From Pseudomonadota bacterium (GTDB lineage Bacteria; Pseudomonadota; Gammaproteobacteria; Burkholderiales; Rhodocyclaceae), in assembly GCA_018241695.1 (NCBI GenBank), contig JAFEDH010000005.1, forward strand, positions 1 through 34,943: 34,943 bases of DNA. The letters run 5' to 3'. Below the pieces are notes generated by a model. That model was not told the origin of the DNA and made no database searches. It was given only the letters and a program-made list of their open reading frames with translations. The translations under genes and the position numbers were made by a program. This document shows positions 8,151 through 16,025 of this stretch, piece by piece. Within the stretch, counting starts at the first letter, position 1. Every line of letters starts with the position of its first letter.

Positions 8151-9068
8151 TCAATACTCAGCTGAAACACCGTGCGCCCGGTAAATTTCCTCAACCGCGC
8201 GACGCTTTCCGACCAATAATGCACGCCACTGATAGTGACGCAGGAAACGACGGAACTCTCTGTCCGCATAGCGTGGCTTACGCTGTAACAAGCCGCTCAG
8301 CCAGCCGGAGAGCATCGCCAGGCTGCCGATCAGGTAGGGCTTTTCCTTCAGCCGAAAGACCGCGCTGGCCAGCATGTAGAGAAAGCCAGTACCCATGAAA
8401 TACTGCCCATATCCATGGCGTCTCCGACCGGCGAAAACATTTTTCTGGCTGGTTCCCTCAGGACGCAAATGGACGAACCGTAACTCTGGTTCGTCCCAAC
8501 TGCAGGCGATCCAGCCATTCATCCGGCAGCGATGGCAATCGATACCATCCCACATGACCTCGCGAACGAATCCCCCGAGTTTTTTAAAGCAGGAAACACG
8601 GTAAAACTTGCTTGCACCAATCGAAGTTTCATCTCCATGCCCTTCGTTGACGAGCCATCCTCCACGTTCGATATAGGCTTTCCCACTGCAAGTGGCAATG
8701 GCGGAGTTCTTCTCCATCCGTTCCATCAAAAGCGCAAAATATTCCGTGGGCAAACGCAAATCCAGATCAAGCTTGCATAAATAATCGTAAGCGTCAGGAT
8801 CGATACTTTCATAGCCAGCATAAAAGGCATCGACCACACCTGGTCCAACCGCACGATGCCCACGGTCCGAGCGGGTAACAATAGTGATCCAGTCGTGCAG
8901 GGCAGCATATTCGGCGAGGATTTTTGGTGTTTCATCACTCGAGCCGTCATCGACGATAACCCATCTCGCGGGCCTGATCGACTGAGCGACGACCGTCTCC
9001 AGGGTCTGCCGCATGTACTGTTCCTCGTTGCGGCATGGGGATATCAGCAGATAACGTCGGCCGCTCAT
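8151..9068 (-). CDS. Glycosyltransferase family 2
   Basis: Cytoplasmic GT-A transferase of about 305 residues that adds one sugar of the repeat unit. The N terminus shows 'YLLISPCRNEEQYM', the nucleotide-binding 'VIVDDGSSDETP' near residue 40 and 'KLDLDLRLP' with the metal-binding acidic residues near residue 100. The acceptor region has 'VMWDGIDCHRCRMNGW' and 'LRPEGTSQKNVFAGRR'. A hydrophobic segment ('MGTGFLYMLASAVF', 'SLAMLSGWLSGLL') near residues 225-265 suggests membrane contact. The ATG at 9068 gives the usual N terminus; GTG codons at 9098 and 9095, close behind an AAGG, would add nine or ten residues. It sits between gmhA and wecD, so a heptosyl or Fuc4NAc transfer is possible, but the donor cannot be read from the sequence. 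Confidence 0.85.
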   Translation of the reverse strand: MSGRRYLLISPCRNEEQYMRQTLETVVAQSIRPARWVIVDDGSSDETPKILAEYAALHDWITIVTRSDRGHRAVGPGVVDAFYAGYESIDPDAYDYLCKLDLDLRLPTEYFALLMERMEKNSAIATCSGKAYIERGGWLVNEGHGDETSIGASKFYRVSCFKKLGGFVREVMWDGIDCHRCRMNGWIACSWDEPELRFVHLRPEGTSQKNVFAGRRRHGYGQYFMGTGFLYMLASAVFRLKEKPYLIGSLAMLSGWLSGLLQRKPRYADREFRRFLRHYQWRALLVGKRRAVEEIYRAHGVSAEY

Positions 9069-9100
9069 ACCCAAATCATTTTGCAGTTCACTCACCACCC

Positions 9101-9670
9101 TTACGCGGAGTACCCGCATAAGCGTTGCATAACAATGTGGCCGAAAATCGAATGCACATCCTCTGATAGCTGCATATCGTCAACATCTGCCCACACTACA
9201 TGCTGCACCAGTTCCTTGAGTTTTCCACCACGGTAGCCACACAGCCCGAGGGTAACTCCCTGGTTCTCGTTGGCATACTGCACTGCGCGAACGACATTTT
9301 CTGAATTCCCGCTTCCAGAAATGGCGATCACAAGATCACCCGGTTGCAACAGATTCTTGAGCTGCTCAACAAAGATGTCCTGAAATGAAATGTCATTCCC
9401 ATAGGACATGACCAGCCCCATGTTGTCCACCAGGGAGCGACCGCGGAAAGGCTTTCCACTCGACATGAAAATGCTCTTGTTCCAGTCGTTGATAAAGTGG
9501 AGCGCAGTCATGGAGCTACCACCGTTGCCCAATGTAATGATCTGTCGGCCAGCCAGCCACGCCGTAGCGATCACCCCGATAGCTTTGTCGACCTGAGCCT
9601 TGTCCAAAGCGCCAAGCACATTGACGAGCCTGGATAAATAATTTTGTGCCGATCCAGCATATGTCTGCAT
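9101..9670 (-). CDS. gmhA: D-sedoheptulose-7-phosphate isomerase
   Basis: First committed step of heptose nucleotide synthesis: sedoheptulose 7-phosphate to D-glycero-D-manno-heptose 7-phosphate in the cytoplasm. The 189-residue protein is a single SIS domain of the usual GmhA length, with the phosphate-binding loop 'GNGGSS' at residues 48-53, 'AISGSGNSENVV' in the second half, and a C-terminal 'SEDVHSIFGHIVMQ' helix with the family's Glu and His. The ATG at 9670 is preceded by AGAGGTG with 6 nt spacing; the upstream ATG at 9694 has no ribosome binding site. It starts 28 bp after hddA and overlaps no neighbour in this form. With hddA and the fused hddC-gmhB gene it makes up a full pathway to an activated D,D-heptose. 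Confidence 0.93.
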   Translation of the reverse strand: MQTYAGSAQNYLSRLVNVLGALDKAQVDKAIGVIATAWLAGRQIITLGNGGSSMTALHFINDWNKSIFMSSGKPFRGRSLVDNMGLVMSYGNDISFQDIFVEQLKNLLQPGDLVIAISGSGNSENVVRAVQYANENQGVTLGLCGYRGGKLKELVQHVVWADVDDMQLSEDVHSIFGHIVMQRLCGYSA

Positions 9671-9697
9671 TACAACACCTCTGGCCAACGCCATGTA

Positions 9698-10678
9698 TCA
9701 ATGATAAAAAATGATCCTGCTTCCCAATGGATCAAACCTCATCTGGACAACTTTAAGAAAAGAAAGCGCAGATTTGATCATCGAATGTGTCGCAGGAGGG
9801 GCATAAATCATCAAAAATCCCCCAGCTCCAGCACCCAGTATTTTGCCACCCGTAGCACCGGCTGCACGCGCCATACGGTACCACTCATCAATCTCGGATG
9901 TACTGACACCCGCAGTCAGTCCGCGTTTCAACATCCAGTTCTCGTGCAGAATTTCTCCGAAAGCGGACAGATTATTCCGGTGCAATTCCTCTCGCAAATC
10001 ATAAGCAAGTTGCACCATGCGTTTCATGGTTCGCTGCTTGTCGGCATCACCTGCCATGTCCTCTGACTGCTTCTTTAACAATCCAGAAGCGCTACGCGTG
10101 ATACCGGTGTAGAAAATCAGGATCCCTGCTTCGAGCTCGGCAACTGTTGATCGATCGCAAATGATCGGTGAAACAATGACGGAATCATCCGGCTTGAATT
10201 CGATCAGATTAAATCCACCGAATGCCGCTGCATACTGATCTTGTTTTCCGATCGGTTCGCCACAAATGTCGATTTCGATCCGGCAACTATCCTGCCCCAG
10301 TTGTTCCCTGGACACATACTTGCCAAGATAAGCATTGAGTACATGCAGTAGACCAACCGTAAAGCTACTGGAAGAACCCAGACCGGTGCCTTTGGAAGGG
10401 ATGTCGGCAATAGTTGTGATCTCGATACCCCCATCAATCTGCAAGTACTGCAGTGCAGCCCTGACAATCCGATGATCGATCTCCCCGACCGAGGCCACTT
10501 CCTCGGTTTTGGAATAGGCGATCCGGATTCCATCATCGAATTTTCTGTTGATATTGACGTAAACGTATTTATCAATTGCCGTGCTGACCACGGCGCCCCC
10601 ATGTTCACGATAAAACGATGGCAGATCACTGCCACCACCGGCGAAGCTCATGCGCAGGGGGGTTCGGCTAATGATCAT
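9698..10678 (-). CDS. hddA: D-glycero-alpha-D-manno-heptose-7-phosphate 1-kinase (GHMP kinase)
   Basis: Phosphorylates C1 of heptose 7-phosphate with ATP, giving the alpha-1,7-bisphosphate used in the GDP-heptose branch. The 326-residue protein starts 'MIISRTPLRMSFAGGGSDLP', a typical N terminus for this GHMP subfamily. The ATP-binding motif 'PSKGTGLGSSSSF' lies at residues 94-106 and the C-terminal motif 'GGKILGAGAGGFLM' near residue 280. Its ATG overlaps the stop of the upstream fusion gene as ATGA (10675-10678), so the two are translationally coupled. HddA, as opposed to the bifunctional HldE, indicates the GDP-D,D-alpha-heptose route used for capsules, S-layer glycans and other surface glycans rather than the ADP-L,D-heptose of the LPS core. 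Confidence 0.93.
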   Translation of the reverse strand: MIISRTPLRMSFAGGGSDLPSFYREHGGAVVSTAIDKYVYVNINRKFDDGIRIAYSKTEEVASVGEIDHRIVRAALQYLQIDGGIEITTIADIPSKGTGLGSSSSFTVGLLHVLNAYLGKYVSREQLGQDSCRIEIDICGEPIGKQDQYAAAFGGFNLIEFKPDDSVIVSPIICDRSTVAELEAGILIFYTGITRSASGLLKKQSEDMAGDADKQRTMKRMVQLAYDLREELHRNNLSAFGEILHENWMLKRGLTAGVSTSEIDEWYRMARAAGATGGKILGAGAGGFLMIYAPPATHSMIKSALSFLKVVQMRFDPLGSRIIFYH

Positions 10679-12573
10679 TCAAGGAAATCCGCAAATGAAA
10701 TTCTCGTCGCTCCACAACCCAACGATTGAATTATCGGAGACTCATCCTCCTGACGTTCCGCGTAGATTCGCAGAGCATCGGTCTCTCCCTTTCCACGCTG
10801 ACGATATTCACGCAGTACGCGTTGTTTGCGCACTGCTTCATCGATTTCGACATGGTAGCGGTGGTCAGTTGCGGAATGTGTAGCCAATTCGAGCGCCACG
10901 GTTCCCTCAATGATTATCACATCCTCGGACAACATCTCAATGGATGCGGTATCTTCAATACGTTCCCTTCTTAGCTTGTGATAGCCCGGAAGTGCCAATA
11001 TCACCGGACGAGCGGTACGCAGGTGCTCGACCACCGCATGCAGTGTTTTCATGTCATACCGACCAAACACACCATTTTCACGTTTTCCTTTGCTTCGCAG
11101 CCAGCGATCAATCGTCAAAACCTTGGCCTGCAACCCTTGTGCAAGGATCGCATCCCGCAGAATATTGGCAAACGTACTTTTTCCACTACGGGATAGCCCT
11201 CCGATGAACACCAGTTCTCCTGGGGAAATATCCGCTACCAGCCTCTGACATGCCGTACGCAAACGTGGGTACTGATCAAGGATGAAATCCACAGCAGCTG
11301 ATAGATCCGGGACAATCGTGTCAGGGAGTGCCCACTCACGCCCATCCAGTCCTGCATAGCCAGTTTCGACGAGTATCGACCGGATACCCGCCCTGCGTGC
11401 AGTTTCGATATCAACCGAACTATCACCAACCAGCCAGGAATTCCCACGTGCGCCATTGAGTTCATGCAGACCCCGCTCAACCATCCCTGTTCGGGGCTTG
11501 CGGCAGTCACACACGACCTTTAGTTCAGGTATTTCACCATCGAATCCACGTTCTGGATGGTGTGGACAGTAATAAATCCGATCGACGAAAGCGCCCACCT
11601 GCCCCAGTAACGTTTCCATTTTGTAGTGAATGCCATGCAAATCTTCGATGCTGCATTCCCCTCGCGCAACCACGGGCTGGTTGGTAACGACACAACACCG
11701 ATATTCGGATTGGTTCAGACGGCGGATCGCTCTTCCCACATCAGGCAACAGTTCCAGTTTTTCAATTTCATCGAGATGATCAACCTCCCGATTCAATGTG
11801 CCATCACGATCAATGAAGACAATCGACTGGGGCTGATCGAGGCTGGAACGCGCTATTTTCCCCGCTGCAAAATCTGCACAAACCCTGTCGAGGCGGGGAG
11901 GCGTTCCAATATCCTTGATGTATTCCGGGCTGTTGAAGCCACGTAACAATTGTCCGCTTCTCAACATTGAAGGAAAGATTTCCTTACCGAAATCCAGCAT
12001 CCCGGATTCGTGCCGCCAGGGCGATAACGACTTCCGGTTTACCCAATACAAAGCCGCGTTAACCAGATTCGGGTAGAAACGCGAGTTGTCATGAGGATAG
12101 GGATGGAAGGCGGTGATCTGACCGTTTTCATTCATTTCCACCAGGTCGGAATCATGCGGGTGATCATTGGGATGCAGAAACAGGGTTGCCGCCGCATCCG
12201 GGAACTGCTGGTGATATCGATGAAAGCCGGCAAGATTGACTTCAAGCATCGTATCACCGTACATCACTAGGAATTCGTCAGCCAGCTGATCGAATACCGC
12301 CAGTGTCGCCCCTGCCGTACCGCGTGGCTCCCCGTCATCGAGGCATCTTATATCCAGGCCCCAGTTGTACCTGGATGCACAGAAATCGAGAATCTGACCG
12401 GCCGCATAGCTGACAAGAATCAAAACGTGCGTAAAGCCATATCGCTTCGCCAGTAGTATCTGTCGTTCGAGCAAAGGGATACCACAAATATCGACCAAAG
12501 GTTTTGGCAAACTGCCGAGGCGTTCTCTCAATCGGGTCCCTTTACCCCCCGCCAGGATGACGACCTGCTTCAT
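10675..12573 (-). CDS. Three-domain fusion: heptose-1-P nucleotidyltransferase (HddC-like), GmhB phosphatase and P-loop kinase-like domain
   Basis: 632-residue protein with three recognisable parts. Residues 1-240 form a nucleotidyltransferase with 'LAGGKGTRLRERLGSLPKP' (GGKGTR at 9-14) and 'YGDTML' near 105, like HddC. Residues 250-435 form an HAD-IIIA phosphatase like GmhB: 'FIDRDGTLN' with D255 and D257, 'VVTNQP', the zinc-site pattern 'CPHHPERG' plus 'CDCRKPRTG', and 'VGDSSVDIETA'. Residues 450-632 form a uridine-kinase-like P-loop domain with Walker A 'GLSRSGKST' at 459-467, 'LTIDRWL' near 487 and 'VIIIEGTVALEL' near 553. The first two parts supply the last steps of GDP-D-glycero-D-manno-heptose synthesis. 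The third part has no assigned role, since HddA is already the pathway kinase. The gene overlaps its upstream and downstream neighbours by 4 bp each. Domain calls are firm; the substrate and nucleotide are inferred from gmhA/hddA next door. Confidence 0.88.
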   Translation of the reverse strand: MKQVVILAGGKGTRLRERLGSLPKPLVDICGIPLLERQILLAKRYGFTHVLILVSYAAGQILDFCASRYNWGLDIRCLDDGEPRGTAGATLAVFDQLADEFLVMYGDTMLEVNLAGFHRYHQQFPDAAATLFLHPNDHPHDSDLVEMNENGQITAFHPYPHDNSRFYPNLVNAALYWVNRKSLSPWRHESGMLDFGKEIFPSMLRSGQLLRGFNSPEYIKDIGTPPRLDRVCADFAAGKIARSSLDQPQSIVFIDRDGTLNREVDHLDEIEKLELLPDVGRAIRRLNQSEYRCCVVTNQPVVARGECSIEDLHGIHYKMETLLGQVGAFVDRIYYCPHHPERGFDGEIPELKVVCDCRKPRTGMVERGLHELNGARGNSWLVGDSSVDIETARRAGIRSILVETGYAGLDGREWALPDTIVPDLSAAVDFILDQYPRLRTACQRLVADISPGELVFIGGLSRSGKSTFANILRDAILAQGLQAKVLTIDRWLRSKGKRENGVFGRYDMKTLHAVVEHLRTARPVILALPGYHKLRRERIEDTASIEMLSEDVIIIEGTVALELATHSATDHRYHVEIDEAVRKQRVLREYRQRGKGETDALRIYAERQEDESPIIQSLGCGATRISFADFLE

Positions 12574-13535
12574 GAACCAAACTCTTGCCGGGCAATTTCT
12601 TTTACGGCACGTCGAATGGCCTGCTCGGACCCAAGGCGGGGATTCCAGCCGAGAAGCGACAGCTTCTCGGTCAGGTAGGTAAATTTTGGTACATCACCTA
12701 CCCAGCCCTTGTTTCCCTGGCCAAAACTGAGAGTTGCTTCAGGAGCGACATGTGCCCTGACAGTCTCGGCGATATATCGAACGGTTACGCCCTTATCGCT
12801 GGCGCCGATATTGAAATAGCTGAGCTTGTCAGTTGCGGTTTCGCGAATGAACAGCATGGCATCCACCAGATCGGTGACATGCAAATAGCCTTTTTGCTGC
12901 GAGCCATCACCAAGAACATCTAGGTTGCCAGGTGTTTCTCGTAGCTTTCGCATGAAATCCTGAATCACACCATGCGTCGCTGGAACACCGATCACATTGG
13001 GAAACCGGAATAGATAGGCAGCCTCAAGATGACTTTCACAGGCAGCACTAATCGCAGCTTCGGCAGCCAGTTTCATGGCACCATAATTTGAAATGGGAAG
13101 CAACGGACCGCTATCTTCGTTCAATGGACGATCTCCATGATCACCATAAATCGCCGAACTCGACGCAAAGGCAATCACCGGAATCCCAAGCTCACGCATC
13201 AGAACCAGGGTATTGAACGTCGTCATGAAGGTATCGCGATAATCGATATGGGGATCCGCCGTACCAGCGGGAATATCCGAGTTTGCGGCGAGATGCCAGA
13301 CTTCTGTAACCGGTTGCCGCCGATGAAGATCATGAAGCGCGTGCCGGTAGGCATCAATGTCGGACAGATCGACAACTTCAAAACTGAAATTCGGATGCGA
13401 GGATATCTCGGTCAGATTCACTCGTGATCCACGACAAAGGTTATCGAACCCAGCGACGATCCGTCCCTTTGCCAAAAGCTCGCTCGCGAGGTTGCAACCA
13501 ATAAAGCCCGCAACACCGGTAATGAAGACACTCAT
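12570..13535 (-). CDS. NAD-dependent sugar-nucleotide epimerase/dehydratase (extended SDR)
   Basis: 321-residue extended short-chain dehydrogenase acting on a nucleotide sugar. The Rossmann motif 'GVAGFIG' is at residues 7-13, 'HLAANSD' near 82, catalytic serines in 'FASSSAIYGD' at 124-133, and the active-site Tyr-Lys pair Y152/K156 in 'SNYGAMKLAAE'. These are the residues expected of GalE-like 4-epimerases and related 4,6-dehydratases, which cannot be told apart here. It sits 4 bp into the heptose fusion gene and 4 bp into the upstream GT4 gene (both ATGA overlaps). This makes modification of GDP-heptose, or of the common UDP-Glc/GlcNAc pool, equally reasonable. Confidence 0.85.
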   Translation of the reverse strand: MSVFITGVAGFIGCNLASELLAKGRIVAGFDNLCRGSRVNLTEISSHPNFSFEVVDLSDIDAYRHALHDLHRRQPVTEVWHLAANSDIPAGTADPHIDYRDTFMTTFNTLVLMRELGIPVIAFASSSAIYGDHGDRPLNEDSGPLLPISNYGAMKLAAEAAISAACESHLEAAYLFRFPNVIGVPATHGVIQDFMRKLRETPGNLDVLGDGSQQKGYLHVTDLVDAMLFIRETATDKLSYFNIGASDKGVTVRYIAETVRAHVAPEATLSFGQGNKGWVGDVPKFTYLTEKLSLLGWNPRLGSEQAIRRAVKEIARQEFGS

Positions 13536-14761
13536 ATCGGGCTTCCTGTACGGCGAGCATATTTGACAAACAGATCAGCGAGTCTTGCCACTTCGGTATC
13601 GATCGAATGCCGCCCGACCACACGTGCATGAGCCGCATTACCCATCGCATGCAGTCGCTCAGGTGGGGTGGTAATGATCTCTGTCATCGCTGTCGCCAGA
13701 TCATCGACCGAACCAGCAGGTATCAGCCAGCCGGTTTCACCAGGCACAACAAGTTCCGGAATTCCGGCCACAAACGTCGAGAGTACTGGTCGCCGTAGCG
13801 CCATTGCTTCCATGATCACCATCGGCAGACCTTCGGCAAAACTTGCCAATACCAGCGCCTGCGCTTTCAGTAATTCCTCACGCAGTCGCTCGGTACTCAC
13901 GGGGCCGGTGAACTCCACTTTGTCGTTTATTCCATGACGGACAACGAGTGCCTCGATCTCGGAACGCATTTCACCCCCACCCACCAAAACCAGTTTGAAA
14001 TCATGCCCCGAGCTTGCCACTTTCGCTGCGGCCTCAATAAGCAGCAATTGCCCCTTCTGCTCGCAAAGTCGACCGACACAAACCAAACGGGGCGTGGGGG
14101 ATGGGTGGGAAAACGTACCCGCAAAAAATTCATCCTCCAACCCACAATGAACTACCTGGATCTTTGGCCAATGCGTATGTCCGACCCATCTGAAGAGCTG
14201 ACTGCGGCAAAAAGATGTAATTGCTACCACGAAGGCAGCGTGTCTTATTTTTTCGCCGATGCCGAGATAATAAGGCCGATCAAATTCCAGAGGGCCATGC
14301 ACGGTGAAGCTGTAAGTCGGACCACCCAATGCGTGAGTCAGCATCACCACTTCTGCAGAATTGGTACCGAAATGTGCGTGGATATGATCAACCTCACGAT
14401 CTTGTAGCCATGTCAGGAAATGACATGCCTCGGCAAGATAAACCAGGTGATAAGGCAAGGGACGGTCCGCCTTCCATCCCATCCGTATCGAAAGCAACAT
14501 AGCATCAAGAAATCGCAACGGTGACCGGATCACCCTCAACAACATCGAGAATGCCAAGGGTAATACACCATTTTCAAGAACATACCTGGTACGAATCTGT
14601 TCCTGAAAGTCAATTTCATCGATGATTTCAGCATCCCAGCCTCGGAGTGCAAACCGCTCGATCTCGAACCCCATGCGCTCAAGTGCGAGCATCTCACGAC
14701 GAATGAAGGCATGACTGACTTGTGGATATTGATTGATGAAATAGGCGATCCTGGTAGTCAT
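13532..14761 (-). CDS. Glycosyltransferase family 4
   Basis: 409-residue retaining GT-B transferase. The N-terminal acceptor domain begins 'IAYFINQYPQVSHAFIRREM', a form common in EPS/colanic-acid-type GT4 enzymes that ends in an Arg-Glu pair, and continues with 'HIHAHFGTNSAEV' and 'FTVHGPLEFD'. The donor domain shows 'VCVGRLCEQKGQ', 'LVGGGEMRSEIE' and the E-x7-E motif in 'SFAEGLPMVIMEAM', which binds the nucleotide sugar. Length and domain order are those of a complete enzyme. It is preceded by a 259-bp gap, the largest inside the minus-strand array, so transcription could partly restart here. Its ribosome binding site is weak. The transferred sugar is not predictable. Confidence 0.9.
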   Translation of the reverse strand: MTTRIAYFINQYPQVSHAFIRREMLALERMGFEIERFALRGWDAEIIDEIDFQEQIRTRYVLENGVLPLAFSMLLRVIRSPLRFLDAMLLSIRMGWKADRPLPYHLVYLAEACHFLTWLQDREVDHIHAHFGTNSAEVVMLTHALGGPTYSFTVHGPLEFDRPYYLGIGEKIRHAAFVVAITSFCRSQLFRWVGHTHWPKIQVVHCGLEDEFFAGTFSHPSPTPRLVCVGRLCEQKGQLLLIEAAAKVASSGHDFKLVLVGGGEMRSEIEALVVRHGINDKVEFTGPVSTERLREELLKAQALVLASFAEGLPMVIMEAMALRRPVLSTFVAGIPELVVPGETGWLIPAGSVDDLATAMTEIITTPPERLHAMGNAAHARVVGRHSIDTEVARLADLFVKYARRTGSPI

Positions 14762-15020
14762 TTAGGTAAGCTCGATTGTGTGTGATCTACGATTGACTTC
14801 TGTTTCTGTTCTAACCAGATAACATCGCAAGAGACCTGATTATCCCCGGTATGGAATCGCCTGAATTGGGAATAAAAATTACGGTCCCGACGTACACAAA
14901 CCGGCTGGCATGTAGATAAACCCCACCATATCGCAGGTTGTGCATGAATCACCATTCTGCAGATTTCTACTGCTGCCGATTCAAAATCAAATCACGTGAT
15001 GTCACCTACTGGTAATTAAT
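14762..15020 (-). other. 259-bp non-coding gap inside the eps array, with a 10-bp palindrome
   Basis: The only sizeable gap within the minus-strand array. A 65-codon open frame here (14758-14955) has no ribosome binding site and no recognisable protein features, so I do not call it. ATCACGTGAT at 14991-15000 is a perfect palindrome next to an A/T-rich stretch (15013-15025) and could be a protein-binding site. I found no convincing sigma-70 promoter pair for the downstream GT4 gene, and no terminator with a T-run. Confidence 0.3.
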
Positions 15021-16025
15021 TCATTTGTACTCTATCAAGCGTGATTGCTTCCCCTTGATCCGGTTAAAGAGAAACTTCAACTGTCCCTGGACCTCCGGGA
15101 ACTTTCCCAGCATCAGAAACAGGGCTGCCCACCAGTTCTCTCTCGAAGTACGTTGACCTTTCAGGGCCAACCGACATACCTGAGCCGGATAAATGGCCAG
15201 CAGCATCAAGACAAGCGGGCCTAGGATACCAATCCCTAATAACACTCCACTCGGCAGTACCAGCCCCCACCACCAGTTGCTACGGGATTCGCGCACCTTG
15301 TGCTGTTCTGGTGCTGCTCCATGCAGATAGGCTCCCTCAGCACTGGCATAGCCGCTACGGACAGAGCGCATCCACCATTGGCCAAAACGTACCATCGCAG
15401 CATCGTGCAACGTCATATCCAGATCAAGCCGCCAGATACGCCAGCCCGCGGCGCGAAGCCGGATACACAGTTCCGGCTCCTCTCCCGCGATAAGATCTGC
15501 CCGATATCCATGTACTTCCGACAACGCTGCAACGCGCATCAAGGCATCGCCGCCACAAGCCTTGATTTCTCCCAGAGGCTTGTCCCAGTCAATATCACAG
15601 AGCAGATTGTAGACCGAGCGTTCAGGATGTCGCTCACGCCTTCGCCCAAACACGACCGCAAAATCCGGGTGCGACTCAAGAAATGAAAATGCCGAATCCA
15701 GCCATCCTGCCACCACTTCACAATCACCATCCACGAACTGAACGTAGCGCAAGGTGGGCTGACGGAGCATCAATGCTTGGAATCCTGAATTGCGGGCACG
15801 TGCCGCAGTAAAGGGAATGGAAATGTCCAGATCAACGGTTTCACAGCCATAGCCTCGCGCCATTGCCACCGAATCATCTGTGGACCCGGAATCGACATAC
15901 ACCACCGGACCGTCAGAACGGAGCACGGACTCGATACACCCGCGCAACCTTTCACCTTCGTTGCGACCGATGATCACCACACCGAGCAGTGCAGCATCCA
16001 ATCGATTTTCCCTTACGTCACTCAC
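15021..16025 (-). CDS. Glycosyltransferase family 2 with C-terminal membrane segments
   Basis: 334-residue inverting GT-A transferase. The N-terminal domain has 'GVVIIGRNEGERL', 'VVYVDSGSTDDSV' and the metal-binding 'FVDGDCEV'; the acceptor-side motif is 'GEEPELCIRLRAAGW'. Near residues 245-275 two adjoining hydrophobic stretches ('LVLPSGVLLGIGIL', 'PLVLMLLAIYP') are followed by a basic tail, so the enzyme is probably membrane-anchored. I start it at the GTG at 16025, which shares one base with the TAG stop of the sulfotransferase gene and has AGGTG 8 nt upstream. The TTG at 16055 is less likely. The C-terminal 'WWAALFLMLGKFPEVQGQL' pattern occurs in several EPS GT2 enzymes. Donor sugar unknown. 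Confidence 0.88.
   Translation of the reverse strand: MSDVRENRLDAALLGVVIIGRNEGERLRGCIESVLRSDGPVVYVDSGSTDDSVAMARGYGCETVDLDISIPFTAARARNSGFQALMLRQPTLRYVQFVDGDCEVVAGWLDSAFSFLESHPDFAVVFGRRRERHPERSVYNLLCDIDWDKPLGEIKACGGDALMRVAALSEVHGYRADLIAGEEPELCIRLRAAGWRIWRLDLDMTLHDAAMVRFGQWWMRSVRSGYASAEGAYLHGAAPEQHKVRESRSNWWWGLVLPSGVLLGIGILGPLVLMLLAIYPAQVCRLALKGQRTSRENWWAALFLMLGKFPEVQGQLKFLFNRIKGKQSRLIEYK

Noticed and set aside
14758..14955. 65-codon minus-strand open frame in the gap before the GT4 gene
   Set aside because: No ribosome binding site, no homology that I can recognise, and it would overlap the GT4 start.
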